Shown: in pieces, positions 1 through 11,449 of the stretch | How the letters are laid out: the number at the start of each line of letters is the position of its first letter | Numbering within the stretch: the stretch's first letter is position 1 | From: Icerya purchasi | Lineage: Eukaryota; Arthropoda; Insecta; Hemiptera; Monophlebidae | DNA: 64,000 nt | Direction of reading: 5' to 3' | Assembly: GCA_039619475.1 (NCBI GenBank) | Contig: CM077115.1 | Span: 477,040,400 to 477,104,399 of the forward strand | Translations under genes and position numbers: made by a program | Notes under the pieces: generated by a model | Told to the model about the DNA's origin: nothing | The model's input: only the letters and a program-made list of their open reading frames with translations | Databases searched by the model: none

Positions 1-72
1 AATAACAATGGTATTGAGAGATAAATTCGCATGTTAAAAAGTACTGCTTTTTTGATACAGACAAGTGACAAA

Positions 73-236
73 CAGGGTAGTTCGGAGGGGCGGTCGGGTT
101 CACCGCCCCCGAAATGTCCGCGAAATCATAATTGCTTGAATTAAATGGACCGAAATTATGTATGTATAATTATAAATATATTTTCGTATCCTTCCCCTCC
201 CGCCACCCAAAAAAATTGAGTCTAGAATTGGCCCTG
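73..236. mobile_element. hAT-type MITE, 164 bp
   Basis: The segment starts CAGGGTAG and ends GGCCCTG and is bracketed by a perfect 8-bp direct repeat GTGACAAA at 65-72 and 237-244. Eight-base duplications and CAGGG termini are typical of hAT transposons. It has GC-rich subterminal blocks and no coding capacity, so it is a miniature non-autonomous copy. It sits in the reading frame of the MULE remnant that resumes at about 245, so it inserted into that older element. Confidence 0.85.
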
Positions 237-244
237 GTGACAAA

Positions 245-744
245 TCATTAAGTGATGCTTTAAATGTTATTCTAGAAAAATTTTTACCACATTCATATCA
301 AAAATATTACCAAAAAAACAGCAAGTTCAGTTCGAAATGGAAAAAAATTGATCCTCATATACCTGCTTTTTTATATCCGCGACCTATGGCGTATGTAAAA
401 CGTTTACCGAAGGTACACATCTGCAGAAAATGCATTCTGACAAAATCAAAAAAAAGAAAGATAATGATATTTTCTATGTTAAAAGTGAAGAAAATCTAAA
501 ACTACATTATGTAATTAATTTTAACGTTCCATCTTGCAACTATTATGACTTTGAAAAATTTCGCTTAGTTTGTAAACATTTTTGTGCGGTATTTTTATAT
601 TATCCAGACCATGGTTTTGAAAAATTATCGGAAAAATATCAGAATAACCCGTTTATTTCCATGAATGCGTCTAAAAATGTTTCTGCTTTTGAATCACTTT
701 CTCCTAGATTCATAGTAAATATGAAACTCAATCACGTTTGTTAA
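245..744 (+). pseudogene. MULE transposase remnant, SWIM-finger region
   Basis: Two overlapping plus-strand frames read as one degraded protein: about 245-430 (LSDALNVILEKF onward), then after a frameshift 430-744. The second part carries a SWIM-like segment with a conserved tail, CKHFCAVF followed by HGFEKLSEKY and NPF, resembling the C-terminal zinc-binding region of MULE transposases. The first Cys pair of SWIM is reduced to a single Cys. The transposase core lies outside the window or is lost. The 73-236 MITE interrupts its upstream part. This is a dead fragment, and family assignment rests on the SWIM-like motif and its spacing. Confidence 0.6.
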
Positions 745-760
745 AAAAGATTTCTTATAC

Positions 761-1504
761 TATTTATATCAAATATGTAGTATGTGAAAAATTACCTTGC
801 ACCCCACAACAAACGTGAAATACTTTCATTTCTTACTTAATTTTATACAGGAAACGAACTAAAAGGAATAAGAAACACTTCTTTATCATCAAGAAAATGC
901 AACGATTTGAAACGACAATATATTTTTTCTTTTGTATGTTACGGTTGTTATGTATCTAAACATTTTATACGTAAATGATTTTAGATAATGTACGAAGAAA
1001 ATCAATATTTTTACTATAATTACATATATTAGCAGCAGAACTATTTAAAAATTTTTAATGCAATAACGAAATGTTGTTTATAAAATGCAATAGGTTTGAA
1101 GTAAATATTATCTGATTAATGTTTTTTCGTTTTATAAAATTAATTACATTCCTTTTTTTTTTTTGCAAGATGACCTTTATCTAATTGCAAAAATTTTAGA
1201 ACTAGTTCAAATTTTAATAATACATTTGAATTTTATTGTATAATTGAACGTATAATAGCAAAAAAGTTTAATTAGATTACTTTTCATTTGTTACATACTA
1301 TTTGCATTATATTGTTACATTAAATAGATTTACATTTTTTTCAGATTAACATTAGCGGCACATCTTAAAAATTTGTTATTGTCATAAATTTTTATTTCAT
1401 TTAGTGTACTTTTTATAAAACAATTATTTAAATTAATTTTTATACGGTAACTTTCTGAACCCTATAAATGAGTTATGATTGTTTGATATTATTTAGACAG
1501 AAAT
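761..1504. other. AT-rich intergenic stretch
   Basis: No open frame or structured repeat beyond homopolymer runs was recognised between the MULE remnant and the piggyBac-like element. Confidence 0.6.
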
Positions 1505-1523
1505 TTAACCCTTTCAGTCATGG

Positions 1524-1540
1524 TGTCCCATATACGGTAC
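1524..1540 (+). repeat. piggyBac subterminal repeat, left copy 1
   Basis: TGTCCCATATACGGTAC lies 15 bases inside the left terminus. It matches the other two copies with one substitution and is a plausible transposase-binding site. Confidence 0.8.
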
Positions 1541-1877
1541 ATCATTTTCAATGACAAAAAAAGAACAGAATTATTATATTTTTGGCTTGAAGTCATATTG
1601 TCCCATTTTCATAAATTACCCAAATATACCATAGACTATTTATCTTAAGTTTATATGTTGTGCAATCTAAAAGAAAAGAGGAATTCTGAACATGTTTTTG
1701 ATTGTTTAGAATATACGCGATTAGAGTATTTTTGGACAAGAAATTAGTATCATTTTTTGGACATATTTAAAGACAGTAATTATTAAAATCGGTAAGTAAC
1801 ATTTAAATCTATCAATTTCAGTTATAATTACAAATATATTATTAGTATTTAGCTTGTAGGATTTTTTTGAAATACTA

Positions 1878-1894
1878 TGTCCCATATATGGTAC
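1878..1894 (+). repeat. piggyBac subterminal repeat, left copy 2
   Basis: TGTCCCATATATGGTAC, same orientation as the first copy, about 350 bases further in. Confidence 0.8.
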
Positions 1895-2206
1895 AACGGT
1901 ACTTCATGGATAAAATGTAAGTGCTATCCACAAAATGCACTTTTTGTCATTTAAATGAGGGATTCACACTTATAATGCATATACATGATAATTTGTTAAT
2001 AAATTGAGCATTTTGTTTCTCTTTTAATGTTTATGCATGATAATTTAGTAAAGTAAACATTTTATATCTGTTATACATAATGTTGGGTATATTTTTCTGT
2101 CTGATAAATACCAATACAAGACAATATTTTGTATTCATAATGTATATAATATGAATTCTTGAGATGTATAAAACTATAATTTATGTTTTATTTGTAAAAA
2201 GGTAAA

Positions 2207-4065
2207 ATGGCATTGGCTGATGAAGAAATATTTGAAATTTTGATGAACGATGACACCTCTATAATTGGATCTGATTCTGAAGATGGGTATGAAAATGAAT
2301 TAGGTAAATATTTTACTCTTCGTTTACTGCTATTTGTACTAAAAAAAGTCACGTGTTGTTTTGATACCATACAATATAGAAATAATTTATGTTTGTCGAT
2401 ATAGCAAATATGGAAGATCTGGAACAGTATGTTATTGAGGAAGAAGTAAATACTGGTGAAGAAATAAGTACTTGTAAAGATGAAAATGTTCTTGAACTTC
2501 AGGAGGACTTTGCCAGGAATAATGAACTCACTAAAAAAACCAACATCAAATGGAGAACAAATGTTACATTTATTTCGCCAAGTATTGACTGGTATTTTCA
2601 AGAACCATTGGCGACAGTTAGCTTACCTTCACCAAATGAAATATTTGCCAAATATTTTACTAATAAATTATTTACATTAGCGGCAGATATGACAAACAAA
2701 TATGCCACATATAAAAATATTTCCAGATTTCAATCTACAAATATGAGTGAAATGAAAAAACTGTTTGCCTTGCATATTGTAATGGGGAATCTAAATTATC
2801 CTAGGGCACGAATGTACTGGGATAGCCGCATGGGAATTCCAATGGTCAAAGATAATATGCCGTTCAATAGATTTTCTAAATTGAGAAACGCTCTTCACGT
2901 GGCAGATATATCCAGTGAACGAACCGGTAATGATCGATTATGGAAAGTTCGACCTGTATATGATCAGCTGAAAAAAGTCTGTAATGCATTGCCATTAGAA
3001 TGCAACTTATGCATTGATGAACAGATCGTTCCATTCAAGGGGCAGCTAAACATAAAACAATACATTAAAAATAAGCCTAATAAGTGGGGAGTAAAAATAT
3101 ACTTTCTAAATGGGCAAAGTGGAAAAATATATGATTTTATTATATATCAAGGGTCTACCACTGAGGTAAATGATAAATACAAGATGTTAGGTATAACATC
3201 TGCCACTGTACTTCATTTATCTGAACGAATAGGTGTAAATCATAGGTTATTTTTCGATAACTATTTCAATTCATACCATTTATTGCAGTGTTTACACAAT
3301 AAGCAGATTTACGCTATTGGCACAGCGAGACTTAATCGATTTTTTAGTCCGCCATTACTTTCTGAAAAAAAGTTGAAACAAAATGGTCGCGGCTCTTGTG
3401 ATAATGTGGTAAGTGCAGATGGCCAGGTTATTCTTACCACCTGGTATGACAACAAATCAATAGTGATGGCATCCAATTATATGGGAATCGGCAATACTGA
3501 TCTCTGTAAGAGATGGGATAAAAAAAACAAGAAACACATTTGGGTACCACGACCAGAATGTATTTCATTATATAATTCAAACATGGGCGGAGTTGATAAA
3601 TTAAATTTTCTAGCAAGCTTATATCGGTCTTATGTACGATCGCGAAAATGGACCATTCGCATGATAACACATGCGTTGGATTTAGCTCTGATCAATTCTT
3701 GGCTGGAGTACAAAGAAAAAGCTGCAGAATTAGGTGTTCGCCAGAATAAAATATTAGATTTACTGCACTTCAGGCACCATGTTGCAGAAGGGCTAATCCT
3801 TTCTCCAATGTCCAAACCAAAAGGTCGGCCTTCTGTTAGTTCAGAACTGACCCCTGGACCCTCTCGTATTTGTGAAATCCGTCCCCAAAATGAAGTGAGA
3901 TTTGATGAGTATGATCATTATGCTAAATACGATGACAAAACTGAAAGAAGTAGGTGTAAAATGGAAGGTTGTTCACAGAAGACGTACGTATATTGTTGTA
4001 AATGTAAAGTCCATTTATGTTTTCTTAAGAATAGGAATTGTTTTTATTTTTATCATAACAAGTAA
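2207..4065 (+). CDS. piggyBac-family transposase, two exons
   Basis: The cut-and-paste transposase of the element. A start at 2207 (MALADEEIFEIL) opens an acidic N-terminus; a 101-bp GT/AG intron (2304-2404) is inferred because splicing keeps frame into exon 2 (2405-4065), giving 585 residues, a usual length for the family. The DDD triad is visible: Asp237 in CIDEQIVPFKG, Asp317 in RLFFDNYFNSYHLL and Asp430 in MGGVDKLN. The C-terminus (about 545-582) is a Cys/His-rich zinc-binding domain (CKMEGC, YCCKCKVHLC), also typical of piggyBac. A polyadenylation signal AATAAA lies at 4170. An alternative is an unspliced start at 2389 or 2410, which would lose only the acidic leader. A domesticated gene is unlikely because intact termini and TTAA sites flank it. 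Confidence 0.93.
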
Positions 4066-4314
4066 TCTTTATGTACTCTCTTCCTTGTAATATTTTTCGT
4101 TATTTATATATAATAAGTCATTTTTATATGTATATTTGTTCATGTTATTTTTAATAATTTTAACGAAATAATAAAATTTTTGTACATATTTACTTTGACC
4201 ATGTTTTTTTAAGCACATTAATAAAATATGTTTTGTTTGTATTTTTATTTCATGCATTATGGAAAGTGGAACCGAAATTTTTTATTCTTTATTTTTATTC
4301 CACAAAGTCACAAT

Positions 4315-4331
4315 GTACCATATATGGGACA
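4315..4331 (-). repeat. piggyBac subterminal repeat, right copy
   Basis: GTACCATATATGGGACA is the exact inverse of the 1878-1894 copy and lies about 130 bases from the right terminus. Confidence 0.85.
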
Positions 4332-4648
4332 CATTTTTTCTCGGGAATGATAAGAGGTAAAATTTTTTTGAAAAGTGCAAAATGATCAACAGGCCCAAAT
4401 TAGTAAGTATGTAAAATTTCAGATTTTTCACTTAAAAATTGGCAGAGCGTGACTGAAAGGGTTAAAATAAAAATAGCAGTTTGCAGCATTTGCAGAATGT
4501 TTTATTCAACCAGGAAATCTACTTTACGTTTAAAAATAAAATATGTTGGTATAAAATAACTCGTAACTTAATATTATAATAATCGATTTTCAACTTTTAT
4601 TTACTGTTTATGTATTAAAATTAACATTGTTTCTGTATCTTAATTAAA

Positions 4649-6161
4649 TTAACAAGTTTTTTCTTTTGTATAAATTACAAATAAGAGATTATGACCCAAC
4701 AGCCAGTACAGTTGCCGCAGCTTGATGTTCAACTCATTTCGCTTTGTTGTAATGTGCTTCCTCCAAGTCAAGCGTTTGTCGAGGTGAATACCAAGATACT
4801 TTACATCTTCTTTCTGAGGGATCTCCACACCATTCATCATTATATTTCCGGATGAATCGATTCTTCGGTTAGTGAAAACTACTCGAGATGATTTACCTTC
4901 ATTAATCTTTATTTTCCATAATTTGCACCAAGATGTTACTTTATTGACTGCTGTCTGCAGGTTTTTACGCACAACTTTTGGACATTTATTTGAACACAAG
5001 ATCGCTGAGTCATCAGTGAAAGTTGCTATATCAACGTGCGATGTAATAGGAATATCCGCCGTGTAGATAAGGTAGAGAAGCGGTCCAAGTACACTCCGCT
5101 GAGGAACTCCTGCTCGAACCGGATATATACTTGATTCGTCATCACCATATTTAATGTAGAAATATCTTTCGTTTAAATACGACCGGAATAATTCAGCTAG
5201 TTGATAGGGAAAATGACGTCGAAGTTTTTGCAATAGACCATCGTGCCAAACTCGATCGAATGCTTGGCTTATATCTAAAAATACGGTATCGCAAACCATC
5301 TTTCCATCCAGGGATTTTTCAATTTGATGAACAATCCGATGTACCTGTTCTATTGTACTATGTTTTGCTCGGAAGCCAAACTGGTGTTCAGGTATTATCT
5401 CTTTGTATTCATCTATTGGCATTATTCTTTTTAACAGTAATTTTTCGTATAATTTAGAAAGTACTAGCAAAATTGAAATTGGGGCGATATGATGATGGTT
5501 CTGTTGGAGGTTTTTGTGGTTTTTGAACTACAACAATTTGCGACAATTTTAGTTGTATTGGAAAATATGTTAATCGCAGCATTGCATTAAATATATACGC
5601 TAGTAACACCAGTCCTTTTTTTGGCAATTCCTTTAAAATTTTTACTGTTATTAAATCATAACCTGGTGCTTTGTTAGGGTTCATTGTCCGTATTATACTG
5701 TTAATTTCACCTGGTGAGGTCAATTTCATAGGTTTTGAGACATCTTGACAACAGGAATCAGAAATTAACAATGTATCAACAGGATGTGACTTAAATATAT
5801 TGGAAAAATATTCGCCGAACAGTTCCGCTTTTTCAATATCGGCACGAGCCCAGCTACGATCCGGTTTCTTTATAGGGCAAACAGATGGTTTTGGTCCTTT
5901 AAGGTTCCGGGCAGCTTTCCACAAAGAGAAATTATGTTGCGCTAGAGGTGTTAAATTGATTAGTTGCTTATTGAGTGATTTATTCTTTAAATCCTGCAAC
6001 AAACGTTTAACGAGTTTTATCTGTTTGTTCAATGCAGTTTTATGCGCAGGGTTTCTGAATATTTGCCACTGCTTCCTCAATTTTCTTCGTAGATTTACCT
6101 CTGCTTTGATGTGTTGGGGATAATAAAGCACCAGTTGACATTTGTTAATTATTGTTGTCAT
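4649..6161 (-). pseudogene. Jockey-like LINE, reverse transcriptase fragment
   Basis: Two minus-strand frames form one reverse transcriptase. The upstream frame (6161-5454) covers the linker and RT start (NKAPGYDLITVKIL, SSYRP). The downstream frame (5470-4649) covers the palm: HQFGFRAKHSTIEQV, VFLDISQAFDRVWH, GVPQRSVLGPLLYLIY, then FTDD where the family normally has FADD or YADD, and KYLGIHLDKRLTW. The break lies near 5482 in a CCCC run and looks like a one-base insertion. Homology fades near 4685 within the post-RT region, and no endonuclease, 3' UTR or poly-A tail was seen, so this is an internal fragment. The same family ends at 50077-50652, whose coding part begins about where this one stops. 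Confidence 0.9.
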
Positions 6162-6885
6162 CAGATGGCAGTTTAAAAAGTTATTAATGCTTATATTTTA
6201 ATTTATTACATATTCACATGAATTTATATTTGTTTACATATCAAACTTCACAATTTTTTCATTGATTATGGGTTGGGAGTAATACTTTTGCTTCTGAAAC
6301 ATGTAAAGTTTTAAATAACTAAAAAACAATTACTTTTAACTTCAACATGTAAAAGTAAAATTAAAACGAAAACTTATAATGCTATAAACTAAAAATCAGC
6401 TATAATAAAGTTTTTTCTACTAATCATATATATAAACACCTTTTTACTTCGATAATGCGTTTATTTGATGTTACCTTTTTAAATTACGAATATTATATGT
6501 CAAGTTTACAAAGAAATAAACGTTCATGTCTTATTTTCTTCATTTACAACTTCAAACCTCGATGTTACTTTCTGATCCGATGTATTTAATATGATACACG
6601 GTATGTGACGTCATGGTTGCTGAAGCCATCTGTATTTAGCATCTTCCGTAGCATTTATGTTTAGTAAATAACAAATATGCCACACGTCACAGCGCTACAG
6701 GTATACAATAAAATACATTTGAAATTACTCACTGCTGCTCTAAATCAATATACTCATAAAAAGTAGCGTCTTTGCAAAAACTAGATTTCTGTGTAGAATA
6801 GTTTCCCACATAGTGCACTCATCTCTGGTGTCCAATTTCTTCTTTACTATCTGTGTAGCTATAATCACCAGTATCCTGCTCCACT

Positions 6886-6946
6886 GGTCAAACAGTTTTG
6901 TTTATTCTTGGGAAAGCTAACTGTAATGTTCACCTCGGAGTGAAAC
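6886..6946 (+). repeat. dispersed repeat, inverted partner at 39.2 kb
   Basis: The stretch ending in GTTCACCTCGGAGTGAAAC matches the reverse complement of 39215-39281 over about 60 bases, including the shared block TTCTTGGGAAAGC. It is probably part of an unrecognised transposon end. No coding sequence is associated. Confidence 0.75.
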
Positions 6947-7158
6947 AATCGTCTAAAAAGCTGGAAGTTAGGTGAAAAAATGGAAAGAATTGGTCATACG
7001 TCATTGTTTTTATAGGCTTTTAATGTGAATTACACAAATTAACTATTTTTCATCAAAATTAGTGTTAAATATTAAAAATATACTTAAAATATAATAAAAA
7101 ATATTATTTTTACAATTATTAATTAATATTTTATATTTACTAATTATTTTTATATATG

Positions 7159-7202
7159 TCTCTCTCTCTCTATATATATATATGTGTATATATATATATA
7201 TA
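7159..7202. repeat. compound CT/TA microsatellite
   Basis: A (TC)n run passes into (TA)n with one GTG interruption. Confidence 0.95.
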
Positions 7203-9290
7203 ATTTAATTTATTGAGCAATTATTAGATACAATAAAATTGTTAATCAAATAAATATATTTTAAATTGCTTTTGTTTTTAAAAAACACAAAAACTGACGG
7301 CAAAATATTAATTCGTGAAAATAAATTTTAGTTTTTTAAATATGTATATGGGTTTCTGCACACCGTAAGAAATTTAAAAATGATTAACAGTAATATGTAG
7401 AACAAATTTGAAAAATATGTTATTTATTGCATAATGAAATTATAATGCGAGAGTTCATTTTATGTAGAACTATTTAGAAAAATTATCTATTAAATGGAAA
7501 TAGAAATTGAATTGCAACTTTTGAAGGAAATGATATATCTATATTATTGGATAATTTTAAACATAAATTCCTCAATTCTGAGTAAATTTTTTTAAAACAT
7601 TGATTTCAATTAAATATATTATGAATTACTGAAAACAGGAAGATTGAAAATTACATAACTTAATAAAACAGTTTTCAATTCTAAATGTTTTAAGTAGAGA
7701 AAGTAAATGTATGAAATAAGAAAGTAGTCATAATGTTATTATGCCGAATACAAATTTTACAAATGATTTTTATATATATAAACAATTTGTATGTAATGTA
7801 AAATATCAAATTCAATAGTTTTATATTATTTTTGAATAAGAAACTAAGTAGAGATAGATAAACATTTTTAAGTGGTTCATCATTATGCCTGAATAAATAA
7901 AGCGCACGTTTAATTTGAAAATTTACTGTTACTGAATGATTACTCTGATATAAACTTTTATGAAACATATGTAGAACAAGTTTTAACTGATTAAACTAAT
8001 AATTGTATGGAAAGAGTGAGTTGGAATCTCAAAATTCTATAAACACTTTTCTGAGTCTGAATTGTTTGTGCATAACATTTCAAAACAAATTGAAGTTGAA
8101 CACTAATCAATTTTTTAAAATTTCATTCGGAATACCAATTGCTTCTGCAGTTGTTTTTGAAGAGGCAATACAATGGCAATTAAAAAACTGCTGTATTTAT
8201 GAAGATGAACTATACACATATATCTAGTTTTTCAGCATATTTGTTGGTTTATTCTGTAAAATTTAGTTCACTAGTATGAACACTAATGCTTTATTGAAAT
8301 TGAACCATATAAAATTGTTTTTAAAATTCAGTACATTTACTTCAACCAATTTTCCTTTATTCTGTTTTACCTTTTCTTTTCGTTTTTTTTTTTTTAAATT
8401 TAAAATTTTGGTATAAAGAACGTTGGACTATTTTATTTAATTTTAATGGACTTCTCATTTTCTAAACGTAAAATAACAAGTTTTTTTCTGTAACGAGTAG
8501 TATCTTACATTTATGCATATCGCAAAAATATTTTTTATTGAAGGAACTTCCTGATGAAACATACTAAACAAAATTCGCTTTAATGATGGAGGTGAAATGA
8601 AATATGCTTGTGAACTTCGCACTAGCCACATATGTATACATAAAACAAAAAAATACCAATAAAGTGGAAATTACTTAATATGAAATGCAAATTTAGTCTG
8701 GAATTGAATCAGTCTATTCATAATTGTATTTTATTATAATAGTAAGAAAGCTGTAACCATCCAAGTTAATTTAATATAAAAATTTAATGATTTTTATAAA
8801 AAAAAGGTTCTATATTGTCATGATCCTACTATGGTGTAACATAAATAAAATTCTGATTTTTCTTTTTAAAATTCTGGTTTTACTATGCTGTGAGAAATGA
8901 AAAACGAGAACGGAATTGTATATTTTAATCTTGTTTTTAGATCTGTACACGGCACAGTCTTTCGTGTGTATCTTTCGAGTAAAATTCGAAACAAGTAAAG
9001 TAACGTAATTCATATTGGATGGTTCGAACGGTTGAGAAGATGGAATCTTATTCCAATGCTGCACCAACATTATCAAGATATATAACGTAAATAAACAAAG
9101 GTTAGGCATGAAGATACTGCCCGGCTGTAAGCAACGTTATTTTGCAAAATTACGCATGTAAGAATAAATGTGAGAGTGTGCGCGATGAAGTGTCAGTGTG
9201 ACTGGTCGGGCAGTACCGACGGCTGATTTACTACCAGGGTTTTAGCAACACTTTCGGTTCGTCGGCGATTGAATCATTTTTAGTCACATG

Positions 9291-10750
9291 CAGTGGCGTA
9301 GCGTGATTTTCAGAATTGAGGAAGCGCCCCAATAAAATATTTTTTTTAACATAAAAATAAACATGCGTAAAATTCGGTTAAATACAGAGCAGAATTAAAA
9401 ATGAATTAAGAGGAACGAAATGTCTCACTTTTTGTAAATTAATTCAATTTTCCGGTTCTTATTTGCGAAAGTGTCTATTACATCATCACAAAAAGATGGT
9501 CGTTTCCTAATGTTTTATAATTCTTTTTCAATACCAAGAAAAAGCTAACGAAGATAGTTACTCCCGACCTTGTGTATTTCTTAAAAATGTTTTTATTAGA
9601 TTTACTGCTGACAACAATCTTTCTGCAGACGAAGTGGTTGCTGGAATTATGGTTATTAAATGAGACAAAGCTTGTACATACTTCTTGAAAAACATGTTAG
9701 TTCTGAAGCGGTCAAGTATAAAATGCACCGCAGTGCCCTTAAATATATGTTAGTATCTTGAAAGTACACTTCAAACTTGCAAGATCGAAAAAGTTTCCGT
9801 AATTCTGTGTTAAATTTAAAGTATTCTTCCAGAAAATTTAAAAAAAAATTTGTATTGAAGAGATTTAAAAATTTTAATTTTTGTTACATCATTAAACCTA
9901 TTATTAGACATGTTTATTAGCTTTTTTGTGATAGCTTTGTTTTTCCCAATAACTGAATCAAGTCAAAACCATTTGCATTCCATACATTTTTTTTTCTCGC
10001 TTAAATAAAAGGCAAGCCTAACAGAACAATTTTTTATCTTCTCACAACCGCATAACCATGGGGCATTGTTGCGCATAAATTTGTTTGAAAATGGGAGTTA
10101 AATATTTTACATACATAGAGAAGTTTGATAAATTTTGGAAGAGAATATTTTACACGCCTTTTGATTTTGTACTAAAATTTTCTAAACTAGGCGTTGTTTT
10201 ATTATTTTGAATAATATTTAATTTTTTCTTGATTACTTAATGAACTAAAACTAATCAGTGGAAGTGTTTCAATGATTGTATGTAGCCCCAATTTCGAAAA
10301 TGTTTGCATTTTACCAGACTGAAACATCACGGATAAGGCTTCCAGACTGACTATGCGCGCGCATTTTTTCTTTATTCCCAATGCACGGGATAAAAATTCG
10401 TGCCAATGATGTGATCTGGAAGCGACACAATCTGGCGCTTCCAAATTGAATATACGTGCGCAACCTTTTTCCATCATCGACACGCAGTAGATCGTTTGGA
10501 GGCAACTCTAGGCAGTAGTAACGTGAGATAGTAAGCGTACAACTTTTTCTGTCACTCGCTGTTGCAGGTGCTCTTTCATCTAGTGCTTCTTTTTTTCTAG
10601 TAATTTTTAATTTTTGCACTTAAATTCAGCAAGTTACTTCATTTTATTTCGGAGGTTTGTATTTTTTTCGCAAATGCAAAAAAAACAATTTCCTACTGAT
10701 TTTTTAGAGGAAGCGGCGCTTCCATCGCTTCCATTGACGCTACGCCCCTG
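9291..10750 (-). mobile_element. hAT element, internally decayed
   Basis: The left end reads CAGTGGCGTAGCGT with GGAAGCGC nearby, and the right end is the inverse type, ending ACGCTACGCCCCTG. The flanks GTCACATG (9283-9290) and GTTACACG (10751-10758) match at 6 of 8 positions, as expected for an aged 8-bp target duplication. It carries a minus-strand transposase C-terminus at its low-coordinate end. At 1460 bp it is too short for a full hAT transposase, so it is an internal-deletion derivative. Confidence 0.85.
9460..9665 (-). pseudogene. hAT transposase dimerisation domain remnant
   Basis: Minus-strand translation gives IPATTSSAERLLSAV then IKTFLRN, followed after a small frame disturbance by RLSSLAF and later DDVIDTFANK. 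This is the order seen in the C-terminal dimerisation domain of hAT transposases (TSSAERxFS, K..LRNxM..eRL..L). Stops and frame changes make it non-functional. It belongs to the surrounding 9291-10750 element. A separate minus frame at 10311-10619 may be another decayed part of it but has no recognisable motif. Confidence 0.8.
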
Positions 10751-11205
10751 GTTACACGGTTACCGTTGATAAAGCGATTGCGTGGTCGGCGAGCTCATAA
10801 TAACACTCGAATTAAATTTATTGCCCGTCGTCGTAGTAATTAACAAGAGTTGAAGAATTTTTGTAAATATTTATTTTTTTTTGTTTCTCGTTGCTTATCC
10901 TTGTTTTATGCTCTGATTATCTGATCTTAGTAGCAAAATACTTTTGTCATCGAGTAACTACGCGTTGTCTAATTATGTGAATATATACATTTTATTTGAT
11001 TAACAATTGAATTTATTCGTGTCAATTACGCGAGCCTCCAGATGAGGTTGATAATTTAGGAGGATACGGCGGTCCGAGCCGCCGTGAGATAGCTTTTTTA
11101 GCTTGAATAGTTTCTTTGTCCTTTTGCTTCTTGTTAAAGCCGTAACACTGGAATAGTGTGGAGAAGCCGCATTTACGAACTATCAGGAATGATAGCACCA
11201 TAATA
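10751..11205. other. CpG-richer flank of the hAT insertion
   Basis: This continues the composition of 9118-9290, with several CG-containing blocks such as a short GGCGGTCCGAGCCGCC inverted repeat near 11066. No open reading frame was recognised. It could be an old promoter or a solo LTR split by the hAT element, but no matching pair was found. Confidence 0.4.
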
Positions 11206-11207
11206 TA

Positions 11208-11447
11208 CAGTCAAGCACATTAATATTCGTCCACGGCGTTGTGGTACAAATGAACGCACAAACAGATGGAAATAAAACTTTATTTGTAATGTTTTAAATT
11301 AAATAACACGAAGAAAAATCCTCTAAATACATGTATGTAAAAAAAAAAATCATAATTCGTTAAAAAAATTACTCATAAAACTTTATTTTTATCTGGTGCG
11401 TTCATTTGTTCTATAACGCCGTGACCGAACATTAATATGGCTGATTG
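11208..11447. mobile_element. Tc1/mariner-type MITE, 240 bp
   Basis: TA dinucleotides at 11206-11207 and 11448-11449 flank long imperfect inverted repeats of about 54 bases. The left end starts CAGTCAAGCACATTAAT and the inverse of the right end starts CAATCAGCCATATTAAT; both arms then share the block CACGGCGTT and end with ACAAATGAACGCAC. The centre is AT-rich and non-coding. TA target and CAGTC-like start fit a Tc1/mariner-derived miniature element. Confidence 0.85.
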
Positions 11448-11449
11448 TA

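Larger units (their letters stand above)
1505..4465 (+). mobile_element. complete piggyBac-like transposon with TTAA duplications
   Basis: TTAA at 1505-1508 and TTAA at 4462-4465 flank a 2953-bp element (1509-4461). The left end reads CCCTTTCAGTCA and the right end is its exact inverse, TGACTGAAAGGG, giving 12-bp terminal inverted repeats. Inside both ends lies a 17-bp subterminal repeat (1524-1540, 1878-1894 and inverted at 4315-4331). One gene, a piggyBac-family transposase, fills the centre. TTAA target duplication and this length are as expected for the superfamily. No stop or frameshift was seen in the transposase, so this copy could be autonomous and young. Confidence 0.95.
6166..9290. 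other. AT-rich region without recognised gene
   Basis: Several short frames are present (for example 7690-7968 and 8810-9109), but all are AT-biased, lack recognisable domains and look like chance. The stretch contains one dispersed repeat (6886-6946) and one microsatellite (7159-7202). From about 9118 the DNA becomes richer in CpG, and this continues across the hAT insertion to about 11110. Confidence 0.55.

Noticed and set aside
9118..11110. solo LTR split by the hAT element
   Set aside because: Composition is suggestive, but no TG/CA ends with a flanking duplication could be found.
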